DNA of 46,915 nt from Chitinophagaceae bacterium (GCA_019747705.1 JAIEQM010000020.1:1-46915); one strand, 5' to 3'. Shown: positions 33,690 through 42,640, numbered from the stretch's first letter. Notes: generated from the letters alone by a model not told the origin. Numbers and translations: made by a program.

Positions 33690-34298
33690 ATGGCAAGGGT
33701 CATTGATAGTTTTGAACAATTCTATCCCAAAGACCGCAAAGCCTGGCGCAACTGGCTTTCCAAAAATTTTGATAAAAGTCCCGGCATTTGGCTGGTGTAT
33801 TACAAAGCTGGTAAAAGCAAACCCCGTTTGCCTTATGTTGTTATTGTGGAAGAAGCGCTTTGCTTTGGCTGGGTGGACAGCCTGCCCCGCAAACTGGATG
33901 ATGAACGCAGCATGTTGCTGATTACTCCCCGCAAACCGAAAAGTGTGTGGAGCGATATCAACAAGCAGCGGATTGAAAAATTAATGGCGGCCAAACTCAT
34001 GGCTGCTCCCGGAATAAAAGCTGTGGAAATTGCACAGCAAAACGGAAGCTGGAACATACTCAATGCTTCTAATTATGCCGCAGATACCAATGAACTTCCC
34101 AAAGATTTGTTGAAGGCGTTTAAAGGAAAAGCTGCTGCATTAAAAAACTTTAAAGCCTTTTCTCCTTCCATTCGCCGGCAATTTTTGTTTTGGATTGACA
34201 GCGCCAAAACCGATGAAACAAGAATGAAACGCTTGCAGCAAACAGTTTTGATGAGTGAGGCGAATAAAAAGCCCGGGCCGCAGGGGTTTAAATTGTGA
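33690..34298 (+). CDS. YdeI/OmpD-associated family protein
   Basis: A 202-residue soluble protein with the family pattern: WRNWLSKNFDKSPGIWLVYYKAGKSKPRLPYVVIVEEALCFGWVDSL, then RKPKSVWSDINKQRIEKL, and a C-terminal helical segment ending in the AKTDETRMKRL motif. E. coli YdeI has been linked to resistance to antimicrobial peptides; the molecular mechanism is not established. It is flanked by two small membrane protein genes at 5 and 3 bases, probably one operon. Confidence 0.88.
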   Translation: MARVIDSFEQFYPKDRKAWRNWLSKNFDKSPGIWLVYYKAGKSKPRLPYVVIVEEALCFGWVDSLPRKLDDERSMLLITPRKPKSVWSDINKQRIEKLMAAKLMAAPGIKAVEIAQQNGSWNILNASNYAADTNELPKDLLKAFKGKAAALKNFKAFSPSIRRQFLFWIDSAKTDETRMKRLQQTVLMSEANKKPGPQGFKL

Positions 34299-34301
34299 AG
34301 C

Positions 34302-34637
34302 ATGCCTTTATTCGCAATCATAGTAATTGTTTTGATTGCTGTTGCAGTTGTTGCAAAAGTGAGTATTGTTCACATCTATTACCGCAAACTAAAAGGGGAT
34401 AAAGATGCAAAAGCAAGAGTTTCGTTTCAATCTGTCTTTGGAGGTTTTATTTCATTGAATATTCAACGTTTTTTATTGGTGAAAGAGTTGCCGCCTTTTC
34501 CTGAGAGTTACAGCACTTATTTAAAATACCAGCAACGAATTCAACGGCTCAATCGTTTTATTTTATTTTGTTTGCTTGTGCTGGTGTTATATGCAGGGTA
34601 TAAAATTGTGATGAGTGAGATGGGTGGTGAAGTATAA
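34302..34637 (+). CDS. Small membrane protein (111 aa)
   Basis: A hydrophobic N-terminal segment (about 3-24), a basic soluble middle (YYRKLKGDKDAKARVSF), and a second transmembrane segment (about 82-103). No recognised family. It begins 3 bases after the YdeI-family stop, so it is probably the last gene of that three-gene operon. No terminator is evident directly after it. Confidence 0.65.
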   Translation: MPLFAIIVIVLIAVAVVAKVSIVHIYYRKLKGDKDAKARVSFQSVFGGFISLNIQRFLLVKELPPFPESYSTYLKYQQRIQRLNRFILFCLLVLVLYAGYKIVMSEMGGEV

Positions 34638-34677
34638 ATTATAGCAGTTTAACTTGTGGTAAGATTGTAATTGTATG

Positions 34678-34850
34678 GAGATTTCTCACTCCGCCGGTAC
34701 TTCGTATTTGTTTTGCTTCTCCTATGGCTTTGTTCGAAATGACGGTCATCGTGTTTTATTGGAGTGGATGAAGAAATGCAAGACGCTGTTTCTTTTCATG
34801 AACAACTTCAACTATCGGAGTGCCGTCATTTCGACGAAGGAGAAATCCCG
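34678..34850. repeat. Fragments of the MITE-like family as two inverted arms
   Basis: The left arm (34678-34747) is a degenerate reverse complement of the family's inner sequence, ending TTCGAAATGACGG. The right arm (34824-34850) reads CGTCATTTCGACGAAGGAG then AAATCCCG, matching the inner arm of the copy at 24151. They flank about 75 bases. The rest of the 34638-34939 gap shows nothing else. Confidence 0.6.
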
Positions 34851-34939
34851 AGAATTTAAGGCTGACTGTATTTTAATTAGGCTCAACTTTTATCCATAAA
34901 ATCTTTACGCATTTCCCTTTCAACCATTAATTTTATACC

Positions 34940-35395
34940 ATGAAAACATTATTATCCTTTATCCTCCTCTTCTTCGCTTTCTCCGCATTTGCACAACAGC
35001 AAGTAGAAAGTATTCAACTCGACAGTTGCAACCAATATGCCGCTCCCGGCGAAACTGCTTTTGAAAGCATGGCTGTTCGTGTAGAGCAGTCTGCACAATG
35101 GAACAATTCAAAAACCAGCATGGATGATTTTTTTGATACCTTCTTTAAACAATACGTTCAAAAAAGAGCAGGTGGCAGAATTACGCTGAGCTTACTCATT
35201 AGCAAAGATGGCAAGTGCTGCTTTTACCAGGCACAACCCAACAGTAATGTGCGGCCAGACTTCAAAGAACTCAAACGACTGCTGGATCAAACTACATGGA
35301 CTCCCGCCACGCAAAACGGGCAGGCTGTAAAATCAGCCAAAGTATTGTTTATAAATTTTGATGGAAAGCGGGTAAGTGTAAGCTCACTTGATTAG
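34940..35395 (+). CDS. Secreted protein of unknown function (151 aa)
   Basis: A signal peptide (MKTLLSFILLFFAFSAFAQQ) is followed by a 130-residue soluble domain. The region GGRITLSLLISKDGKCCFYQAQPNSNVRPDFKELKRLL...WTPATQNGQAVKS resembles the TonB C-terminal fold seen in Bacteroidetes secreted proteins (weak, inference). Its stop overlaps the stop of the converging thioesterase gene by 2 bases, leaving no room for a terminator between them. Confidence 0.72.
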   Translation: MKTLLSFILLFFAFSAFAQQQVESIQLDSCNQYAAPGETAFESMAVRVEQSAQWNNSKTSMDDFFDTFFKQYVQKRAGGRITLSLLISKDGKCCFYQAQPNSNVRPDFKELKRLLDQTTWTPATQNGQAVKSAKVLFINFDGKRVSVSSLD

Positions 35396-35799
35396 TTTTC
35401 AAATCTGTCTTTTACATACGTGATTTCAGTTTTTCCGTGTGGTGTTGGTTTGCCTTCCGCATTTACATTTACAAATACAATCCGCTCAATGGTGAGAATG
35501 GGCTCACGGGTGATTTTATTTCTTACTTCGCATCGCATGGTGAGTGAGGTATTGCCGAAATGTGTTGCTAATATTCCAATCTCAATGATATCTCCCTGTC
35601 TGGGTGCAGAAATAAAATTGATTTCAGAAATAAACTTGGTTACCACATTCGGGTTCTCCAGTTGAATTACAGCATAGAGTGCTGCTTCTTCATCAATCCA
35701 TTGTAATAACCGTCCGCCAAACAAAGTGCTGTTGGGGTTGAGGTCTTCCGGCTTCACCCATTTGCGGGTGTGAAAGTTCATGGCGGGTTGTTGTTGCAT
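35392..35799 (-). CDS. Acyl-CoA thioesterase (hotdog fold)
   Basis: A 135-residue cytoplasmic hotdog protein of the YciA/BACH type. Landmarks are NPNSTLFGGRLLQWIDEEAALYAV (with the catalytic Asp in the WIDE segment) and ISEINFISAPRQGDIIEIGILATHFGNTSLTMRCEV. It hydrolyses acyl-CoA thioesters; chain-length preference cannot be read from the sequence. It converges on the secreted-protein gene with overlapping stops. Confidence 0.92.
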   Translation of the reverse strand: MQQQPAMNFHTRKWVKPEDLNPNSTLFGGRLLQWIDEEAALYAVIQLENPNVVTKFISEINFISAPRQGDIIEIGILATHFGNTSLTMRCEVRNKITREPILTIERIVFVNVNAEGKPTPHGKTEITYVKDRFEN

Positions 35800-35991
35800 A
35801 TACTCGTAATTTCTTACTCAAGGTATAAAAGGTTTCTCATTGTTTTTGATTTGACTCAACCCCTGCCCCCGTCCGAACGTCCATAAGACTGTTTCATTCA
35901 AGTGGTGTTCATCCGGGCGGGCTTCTCTGCAAGCAAAGAAGGGTGAGCAAACCCTCCAACAATCATAAATATATTTGATTTTGAACGAAGA

Positions 35992-38412
35992 TTACTTTTT
36001 CACCCCCTTCAACAAATCCGGCTTATTTACTTTCGTTTTATTAAATGTATAACTCAGCGTTAACCGATAGTTTCTTGTTTGTGTTTGATTGAAACTCTCC
36101 AGGTTGAAATTGGGACCGAATGTAAAGGTTCTGTTCTGCTGTTGTACAAACGGGTCAACGGCATTGAAGGTGATGATGAATTTCTTTTTGAATATTTTCC
36201 GTTGAATACCGATGTTCATATTTACATTGCTCCGCACAGTTCCCTGTGGGTTGGCAAAACGGTTAAAGGTGAAATTGCCTGTAAACGTCCACTCATCAGT
36301 TGGTGTGTAGTTGGCATTCATATTAGAAGTAAACGAACCACCATCACGAAACTTACGAACATCTTTATCAAAAGTTCCGTACTTGTTGTAAATATAGCTG
36401 GCGCTGAAATTGGCACGGAGTTTTTTAGAAAACGTTAATCCGCTCCAGTGACTGATTTCATATTCCTGCCTGTTGCTCACATTATCCCATGTAACAACAG
36501 TTGTTCCATCAGGCTGCAGTGTTCTTATCTGCGAAAAAATAGCTGACACCAAATTGTATCCAACTCCAAAATTGAAAAAGAATTTTTCTTTTGTTTTTCC
36601 GGCAACCACATCAAACGTGTGTGCAAGGCTGGGTAGTAAATCGGAATTGCCATAACGCAGATTGTAAGGGTCGCTGTAATCAACAGCAGGATTGAGTTCA
36701 GTGATGCCTGGTCTGCGTATGGTTCTCCGGTAAGAGAATGTAAGATTCGTTTTGTTTTGCCAGCTTCGGTTGAAATTGGCAAAGGGTAAAAAATTGAGAT
36801 AACGGTTATAAACCGTTTGATTCAATTGCAGCAGTTCAAAATAAATATTGGTTTGCTCAATTGCTGCGCCTGCACTTACAGAAAGTCCTGGTTTGAAAAT
36901 ATGTTTGAATGATGCTCTTGCATTGATAACATCCTGGTGAAATTGAAAATCATTACTCAGCAAACCCACTTTGAAAAAACTGTTATCGGGTTTCTTTAAA
37001 AACTCTGTGTTTAAAATTACATGGCTGTTACTGCGGTTATATGCAGCGCCTGTTGAAAAGCTGGTCTTCTTATTCTTCAGCAGTTTATCATACGCCACAT
37101 TCACATTAAAACCTGTGTTGCGGGTATTGGTCATTTGCCGTTGCGTTGAATCAACTCCTGTTGATGAAAAATCCGGATTCAAAAATTGCTGAAAAAAGTT
37201 GCGGTTGTTTTGATTCCATCCGCCATTGATGCCTGTGATGATGCGTAATTGTTCGCCCGCCTGCTTGCCTTTATGTGTGTAGGTGAAATTAAGATTGGTG
37301 TTTCTGTTATAACCATCCGTAAGAATTTCACGTTCACTCAATCTTGAAATGTTTCCGAAACGGTTGATATTGGTAAAACGGTTGAAGCCTTCATTATCAT
37401 AACTGTTTTGGTTGTATTGCGCCACCAGGTTAATGATGTTCCGTTTGTTGATATCATAATCCATGTTCATACGAAAGTTGGGACGGATGTTTTTATTACC
37501 GGATGCATTATTAATGTTGAGCTGATTGCTGGAATCAGTAAATAAATTGGTGCGGTAGCTGTATCCTTCACTTTGAAACCGATTGTAACCAACACCTGCA
37601 TTAAAATTGATGGCAAAGCCCTGCTTGCGGTAATTAAAGTTGGCGCTGGTGCCCAGTTCACCTCTTGTACCGCCATATACATTCACTCTTCCTCCAAAAC
37701 CCACTCTTCCTTTTTTGGTTACGATATTGATAACACCACCCTGCTCATTGGCATATTGCGGCGGAGGATTAGTGAGCACTTCAATTTTTTCAATCGTACT
37801 GCCGGGCATGCTTTCCAATAAATCCTGTAACTGCTGCATGTTGAGCTCAACAGGTTTATCATCAATCAAAATTTTGGGTTCTTTTCCCCGCACTAAAATT
37901 TTTCCGTTGGGGTCTGTTGTAACAAGCGGTGTTTGTTTTAATAATTCGGTGGCAGAACTTCCGTTGCTCAATGCACTTTCGCCCACATTGAAAGTGATGT
38001 TACCGTCTTTGCTTTCTATCAACGGCTTTTCAGCATAAATCACCACTTCCGTTAATTCAACAGATTGATTGCTGAGCAGGATATCATTCAAATTAAAATC
38101 ATAGCGTTCAGCCCGCAGATGGATGCTGTCAATTTGTTTGGCTCTGAAACCAACGGCTGTAATTTTGATGCGGTAATAACCAAAAGCAAGCTGGGTAAAC
38201 TGAAAGCCTCCGTTTTTATCTGTTAGAAAGTAATGGGCATTTGCCGAATCAGTAAACGGAATAACGGCTACCGTAGCGCCGATGATGGCTTTTTGATGGG
38301 TGCCATCCAGTACAGAGCCCATAATTGTACCCCACTCTTTTTTTGAGGATTGCGCATTAACCTGTTGAAAAGCAAAGAGAAACAGAAAAATATAAAGGGA
38401 CGAAGTTTTCAA
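35992..38412 (-). CDS. TonB-dependent receptor-like outer membrane protein
   Basis: An 806-residue protein read from a TTG start (38412) that gives a perfect signal peptide (...FLFAFQQVNAQ); no suitable ATG exists. It has a carboxypeptidase-regulatory-like domain (about 28-115), a plug domain (about 120-235, with PPPQYANEQGGVINIVTKKGR) and a C-terminal barrel of the OMP_b-brl_3 type. The substrate is unknown, and no SusD partner is present. TAGATTTG at 38441-38434 on the minus strand is an exact -7 promoter match, about 22 bases before the start. Confidence 0.9.
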   Translation of the reverse strand: MKTSSLYIFLFLFAFQQVNAQSSKKEWGTIMGSVLDGTHQKAIIGATVAVIPFTDSANAHYFLTDKNGGFQFTQLAFGYYRIKITAVGFRAKQIDSIHLRAERYDFNLNDILLSNQSVELTEVVIYAEKPLIESKDGNITFNVGESALSNGSSATELLKQTPLVTTDPNGKILVRGKEPKILIDDKPVELNMQQLQDLLESMPGSTIEKIEVLTNPPPQYANEQGGVINIVTKKGRVGFGGRVNVYGGTRGELGTSANFNYRKQGFAINFNAGVGYNRFQSEGYSYRTNLFTDSSNQLNINNASGNKNIRPNFRMNMDYDINKRNIINLVAQYNQNSYDNEGFNRFTNINRFGNISRLSEREILTDGYNRNTNLNFTYTHKGKQAGEQLRIITGINGGWNQNNRNFFQQFLNPDFSSTGVDSTQRQMTNTRNTGFNVNVAYDKLLKNKKTSFSTGAAYNRSNSHVILNTEFLKKPDNSFFKVGLLSNDFQFHQDVINARASFKHIFKPGLSVSAGAAIEQTNIYFELLQLNQTVYNRYLNFLPFANFNRSWQNKTNLTFSYRRTIRRPGITELNPAVDYSDPYNLRYGNSDLLPSLAHTFDVVAGKTKEKFFFNFGVGYNLVSAIFSQIRTLQPDGTTVVTWDNVSNRQEYEISHWSGLTFSKKLRANFSASYIYNKYGTFDKDVRKFRDGGSFTSNMNANYTPTDEWTFTGNFTFNRFANPQGTVRSNVNMNIGIQRKIFKKKFIITFNAVDPFVQQQNRTFTFGPNFNLESFNQTQTRNYRLTLSYTFNKTKVNKPDLLKGVKK

Positions 38413-38433
38413 ATTGCTGCTGGGTTATGTGCA

Positions 38434-38441
38434 CAAATCTA
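38434..38441 (-). promoter_or_regulatory. Promoter -7 element of the TonB-dependent receptor gene
   Basis: On the minus strand TAGATTTG matches TAnnTTTG exactly and supports the TTG start 22 bases downstream. A GC hairpin (TCCCGCA/TTGCGGGA at 38577-38593) lies upstream in the divergent intergenic region. Confidence 0.5.
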
Positions 38442-38704
38442 ATTCATTGGGTGGTTGAAATGTGTTGATTTACATCAGCGGTTTGAAGGTGGAAAGCTTG
38501 TTGTCTGATATTTAAAAAGTGAGACCGAAATGAAAATCTATGATGCCATGAAAGAGGAACGATGAAAGGGGCTTCGTCCCGCATGTTGCGGGATTTCACT
38601 GCGTTCAACAAAAACGCCGCCATGGAAAACCAAAGCTGGTATGAAAACAGTTTTTCTAAAACTCATTTTGCTGCCATCCTGTCACCAAATCATCCCGAAT
38701 CAAC

Positions 38705-38712
38705 TATCTTTG
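38705..38712 (+). promoter_or_regulatory. Promoter -7 element of miaB
   Basis: TATCTTTG, an exact consensus match followed by CAGACC, lies 21 bases before the ATG at 38733. It sits inside the longer open frame that begins at 38562, which argues that miaB starts at 38733 or 38736 and not upstream. Confidence 0.6.
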
Positions 38713-38732
38713 CAGACCAATTCAGATTTGAA

Positions 38733-40160
38733 ATGATGGACTTGATGACAGATAATAAAGTACATGATGAGGCCAAGCAGGGTGAGGCTTATGCCCCTTT
38801 TGCTCAAGACCCCAACCAGTACAAAAAGCATTTTTATATAGAAAGCTATGGCTGCCAGATGAATTTCAGCGACAGCGAAATTGTAGCCAGCATTTTAAAC
38901 GGTGCAGGCTTTGGCGCCACCCGCAATTTTGAAGAGGCTGATTTGGTATTGCTCAACACCTGTTCCATCCGTGAAAAAGCAGAACAAACTGTTCGTAAAC
39001 GCCTTACTGAATTCAGAAAAACAAAAGAATCCAAACCAGGAATGCTGGTAGGTGTGCTGGGTTGTATGGCTGAGCGTTTAAAAGCCAAACTGCTGGAAGA
39101 AGAAAAGCTGGTGGATTTAGTGGTAGGCCCTGATGCTTACCGCACATTGCCAGGACTTGTGGAAGAAGCGGAAGGCGGACAAAAAGCGGTGAATGTTTTA
39201 TTGAGCCGTGAAGAAACCTATGCTGATATTTCGCCTGTGCGTTTGGAAAGTAATGGCGTAAGTGCGTTCATCTCCATTATGCGTGGATGTAACAATATGT
39301 GTACGTTTTGCGTGGTGCCGTTTACAAGAGGAAGAGAAAGAAGTCGTGATGCACATTCAATAGTTGCCGAAGCCAGAGATTTATTTGAAAGAGGTTATAA
39401 AGAAGTAACGCTGCTGGGGCAGAATGTAGATAGTTATTATTGGAATAATGAAGCAGATAACAGCAACACTACGTTTGCACAACTGCTGGAAATGGTGGCA
39501 ATAGTGTCGCCAGAATTACGCATTCGTTTTTCCACATCGCATCCTAAAGATATTACTGATGAAGTGTTGCACACCATGGCGAAGTATGAAAACATCTGCA
39601 ACTATATTCATCTTCCGGTGCAAAGCGGCAACACAAGAATTTTGCAATTAATGAACCGCACTTATACAAGAGAATGGTATATGAAGAAGGTGGACAGGAT
39701 TCGTGAAATCATTCCTGATTGCGGCATCAGTTCTGATATCATTGCTGGTTTTTGCAGTGAAACAGAAGAAGAACATCAGGACACACTGAGTATTATGGAC
39801 TACAGCAAGTACGACTATAGCTATATGTTTTTCTACAGCGAACGCCCTGGAACACTTGCCGCTAAACGTTACGAAGATGATGTGCCCGAAGAAGTAAAGA
39901 AAAGAAGGTTGCAGGAAATTGTAGATAAGCAATATCATCTTTCGCTTGAGAGTAACAAAAGAGATGTGGGCAATACTTATAAAGTGCTGATTGAAGGTGA
40001 AAGTAAAAAAAGCAGTTTGGAATGGATGGGTCGCAACTCACAAAACAAAGTAATTGTGTTTCCGAAAGATCAACATGAGTTTAAGAAAGGCGATTATGTA
40101 ATGGTGAAAGTAAACAGTTGTACCAAGGGAACATTGAAAGGTGAAATTGCAAATCAATAA
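38733..40160 (+). CDS. miaB: tRNA-2-methylthio-N6-dimethylallyladenosine synthase
   Basis: 475 residues from ATG 38733 (or 38736). It adds the methylthio group to position 37 of certain tRNAs, using two 4Fe-4S clusters. The N-terminal cluster cysteines are Cys41 (SYGCQMN), Cys77 (NTCSIRE) and Cys111 (LGCMAE). The radical SAM motif has Cys186, 190 and 193 ([13 protein letters not shown]). The TRAM domain closes the protein (about 410-473). It is first in a string with the MNT/HEPN pair, a sigma-54-type activator, lptE and secG; only 2 bases separate it from the MNT gene. Confidence 0.96.
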   Translation: MMDLMTDNKVHDEAKQGEAYAPFAQDPNQYKKHFYIESYGCQMNFSDSEIVASILNGAGFGATRNFEEADLVLLNTCSIREKAEQTVRKRLTEFRKTKESKPGMLVGVLGCMAERLKAKLLEEEKLVDLVVGPDAYRTLPGLVEEAEGGQKAVNVLLSREETYADISPVRLESNGVSAFISIMRGCNNMCTFCVVPFTRGRERSRDAHSIVAEARDLFERGYKEVTLLGQNVDSYYWNNEADNSNTTFAQLLEMVAIVSPELRIRFSTSHPKDITDEVLHTMAKYENICNYIHLPVQSGNTRILQLMNRTYTREWYMKKVDRIREIIPDCGISSDIIAGFCSETEEEHQDTLSIMDYSKYDYSYMFFYSERPGTLAAKRYEDDVPEEVKKRRLQEIVDKQYHLSLESNKRDVGNTYKVLIEGESKKSSLEWMGRNSQNKVIVFPKDQHEFKKGDYVMVKVNSCTKGTLKGEIANQ

Positions 40161-40162
40161 TT

Positions 40163-40474
40163 ATGAATAGTATTATTGAAAAAAATCTTAACAGCATTGT
40201 AGAGCTTTGCAAAAAGCATCATGTTAAAGAGCTTTCTGTTTTTGGAAGTGCGTTAACAAATAAATTCGATGAAAATAGTGATGTTGATTTTTTATACCTG
40301 TTTGATTTAAACAAAATTGAACATCTTGAATATGCTGATAATTATTTTTCGTTTCGCAGTTCGCTGGAACAGGTAACAGGGAGGACTGTTGACCTTGTTT
40401 CACAAAAAGATATTTCTAATCCTGTTTTCAAAAGAATGGTAGAACAATCAAAAGTTTTGCTTTATGCTGCCTGA
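40163..40474 (+). CDS. MNT-type nucleotidyltransferase antitoxin
   Basis: A 103-residue minimal nucleotidyltransferase with the signature GSALTNKFDENSDVDFLYLF (GSxxxx...SDxDxxV-type metal site). In MNT/HEPN type VII systems this protein adds AMP to the HEPN toxin and silences it. It begins 2 bases after miaB and overlaps the HEPN gene by 11 bases. The frame is complete. Confidence 0.88.
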   Translation: MNSIIEKNLNSIVELCKKHHVKELSVFGSALTNKFDENSDVDFLYLFDLNKIEHLEYADNYFSFRSSLEQVTGRTVDLVSQKDISNPVFKRMVEQSKVLLYAA

Positions 40475-40812
40475 AATTGAAAAATATCTTATCGACATTC
40501 ATCACTCAGCAGAACTTCTGATTCAAAAAACAGGTAACATTAACAGCTATGAACATTATCAGAATCTTGAAGAATTAATAAAAGATGGAATTTTAAGAAG
40601 ATTAGCAATCATTGGAGAAGCAGTTTATCAAATTAAGGATTGATAAAGATTTTGAATTGACTGATAAAAGTAAAATTGCAGGTTTGAGGCATATTATTGT
40701 TCATGACTATGACAAAGTAGATGACCTCCTGATTTTTTCAGTACTAAAAAAGCATCTGCCACTACTTAATAACGAAGTTGTTCAAATTCTGACTAAAAAG
40801 AACAAAGATTAA
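40464..40812 (+). pseudogene. HEPN-domain toxin (DUF86-type), frameshifted
   Basis: The first frame, MLPEIEKYLIDIHHSAELL...RRLAIIGEAVYQIKD, stops at TGA (40641-40643). The shifted frame continues with IDKDFELTDKSKIAGLRHIIVHDYDKVDDLL, carrying the HEPN catalytic R-x4-H motif (RHIIVH), to the TAA at 40810. Removing one G from AAGG (about 40637) restores a 115-residue protein of family length. The stop abuts the ATG of the sigma-54 activator gene with no gap. Either a genuine loss of toxin or a one-base sequencing error. Confidence 0.85.
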
Positions 40813-42057
40813 ATGGATTTACAAAGCATAAAAAACAGATTCGGCATCATCGGCAACTCCCCTGCCCTCAACCATGCGCTGAATACCGCAGTGCAGGTGG
40901 CCGCTACTGATTTAACCGTGCTCATCAATGGTGAGAGTGGTGTGGGTAAAGAAGTTTTTTCACAAATCATTCATGCCCTTAGTGCACGCAAGCACAACCC
41001 GTTTATTGCAGTAAACTGCGGCGCTATTCCTGAAGGAACCATTGATTCCGAATTATTCGGTCATGAAAAAGGTTCTTTTACAGGCGCTGTTGATGCACGC
41101 AAAGGTTATTTTGAAACGGTAAGTGGCGGTACTATTTTCCTTGATGAGATTGGAGAAATGCCATTGGGCACACAAGCAAGGTTGCTTCGTGTTTTGGAAA
41201 GCGGTGAGTTTATAAGAGTTGGTTCTTCCAAAGTGTTGAAAACAGATGTGCGTGTAATTGCTGCTACCAACAAAGAATTACTGGAGTTCACCCAAAACAA
41301 TAAGTTCAGAGAAGATTTATATTATCGTCTGAATACCGTTCCCATCCGTGTGCCTGCATTGAGAGACCGGAAAGAAGATATTCCGCTCCTTTTCAGAAAA
41401 TTTACGGTTGATTTTGCTGAGCGTTATAAAACTGCTCCTGTTAATTTGGAAGAAGATGCGAAAAATCTGTTAATCACTTATCCTTTTCCCGGCAATGTGC
41501 GGGAATTGAAGAATATTGCAGAGCAGATTTCAGTTCTTTCCACCAATAAACGAATAACGGCAAAAGAATTATCTCCTTTTTTGCCGGAAAGAAGTTTTAA
41601 CCGCTTGCCTGTACTGGCACATCCAACAGGTGCAGCAGCATCGCATGATTTCAGCAACGAACGTGAAATTCTGTACAAGCTCTTTTTTGATATGAAGCGG
41701 GATGTAACAGAGTTGAAAAAAATGTTTCTGGAAGTATTGCAAAATAATGGCGGCTCTGTTCAAATGCCCGGCAACTTTTTTACAGATGCCATGATGCAGG
41801 AACACAAACCACTGGAAGTGCATGCACCTGTAAACAATGCAGCAAGCGTGCAGCCCGTTATCCTCAACAACAATGATGTGATTCATGAGCATGTGGAAGT
41901 GGAGGAAAGCCTCAACATTATGGACAAAGAAAAAGAACTCATCATTAAAGCATTAAAGAAACACAAAGGAAAACGCCGTGATGCTGCCCTGGACCTTGGC
42001 ATCAGTGAACGTACTTTATACCGTAAACTGAAAGAGTATGATATTGAAGATCTCTAA
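40813..42057 (+). CDS. Sigma-54-type transcriptional activator without a receiver domain
   Basis: A 414-residue AAA+ regulator with Walker A GESGVGKE (40-47), a GSFTGA loop (87-92; canonical GAFTGA), and Walker B GGTIFLDEI (105-113). It ends in a Fis-type helix-turn-helix (RRDAALDLGISERTLYRKLKEY). There is no N-terminal receiver or PAS domain; the AAA+ domain begins at about residue 14, and a variable region (about 260-370) precedes the DNA-binding end. It should activate sigma-54 promoters if RpoN is present, but its signal input is not obvious. It sits in the conserved miaB-lptE-secG string. Confidence 0.92.
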   Translation: MDLQSIKNRFGIIGNSPALNHALNTAVQVAATDLTVLINGESGVGKEVFSQIIHALSARKHNPFIAVNCGAIPEGTIDSELFGHEKGSFTGAVDARKGYFETVSGGTIFLDEIGEMPLGTQARLLRVLESGEFIRVGSSKVLKTDVRVIAATNKELLEFTQNNKFREDLYYRLNTVPIRVPALRDRKEDIPLLFRKFTVDFAERYKTAPVNLEEDAKNLLITYPFPGNVRELKNIAEQISVLSTNKRITAKELSPFLPERSFNRLPVLAHPTGAAASHDFSNEREILYKLFFDMKRDVTELKKMFLEVLQNNGGSVQMPGNFFTDAMMQEHKPLEVHAPVNNAASVQPVILNNNDVIHEHVEVEESLNIMDKEKELIIKALKKHKGKRRDAALDLGISERTLYRKLKEYDIEDL

Positions 42058-42059
42058 GC

Positions 42060-42170
42060 TAAGTAAGAAGTACGAAATACGAAGTACGATGTTGAAGCCT
42101 CTGCATTTCAGGAGAATTTTTCAAATTGCGGTGGCTTCTTATTTCTTATTTCTTACATCTTACCTCTTCT
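42060..42170. repeat. Low-complexity repeat and its inverted form around the lptE start
   Basis: AAGTAAGAAGTACGAAATACG-type units (42060-42088) precede the ATG. About 50 bases later a stretch of TTCTTATTTCTTATTTCTTA type (about 42138-42166), the approximate complement, encodes part of the signal peptide. This kind of repeat is common in Chitinophagaceae intergenic DNA (from memory). Confidence 0.45.
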
Positions 42171-42619
42171 CTTCCTGTTATTCGTTCAAAGATATTTCTA
42201 TTGATCCTGCAGTAAAAACAGTTCGTGTACAGTATATTGAAAACAGGGCACGCATTGTAAATCCGCAACTAAGTCAAAGATTAACAGACAAACTTCGTCA
42301 GAAAATCATTAACCAAACCCGCCTCACACAAACCAATAATGATGAAGCGCATTATGATATCAGCGGGCAGATTACAGATTATTATGTTACCACTTCAGGT
42401 ATTTCCGGCCAGGCAGCAGCCAGTAACCGTTTAAATGTTACGGTGCACCTTGTATTCAGAAACCGGCTGGATGATAAAAAAAGCTTTGAAACAGATCTCA
42501 CCCGCAACTTTGACTTTTCATCTACACTCTCTTTAAATCAGGCAGAGTCTGAACTCACGGAGAAAATTGTGCAAAATATGACGGATGAAATTTTCAACCG
42601 TATTTTTTCAAACTGGTAA
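42089..42619 (+). CDS. lptE: LptE-family lipopolysaccharide assembly lipoprotein
   Basis: 176 residues from the ATG at 42089; upstream in-frame starts overlap the activator's end. A lipoprotein-type signal ends in LFSSCYSF. The mature part matches Bacteroidetes LptE: CYSFKDISIDPAVKTVRVQYIENRARIVNPQLSQRLTDKLRQKI, with later YDISGQITDY and a C-terminal EKIVQNMTDEIFNRIFSNW. LptE plugs the LptD barrel that inserts LPS into the outer leaflet. Position between the activator and secG matches the usual Bacteroidetes cluster. Confidence 0.88.
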   Translation: MLKPLHFRRIFQIAVASYFLFLTSYLFSSCYSFKDISIDPAVKTVRVQYIENRARIVNPQLSQRLTDKLRQKIINQTRLTQTNNDEAHYDISGQITDYYVTTSGISGQAAASNRLNVTVHLVFRNRLDDKKSFETDLTRNFDFSSTLSLNQAESELTEKIVQNMTDEIFNRIFSNW

Positions 42620-42640
42620 TTATCCATTACTTTGTTTTAC

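Noticed and set aside
38562..38732. N-terminal extension of miaB
   Set aside because: The extension is not like MiaB, contains a GC hairpin and an exact -7 promoter element, and the family start fits 38733.
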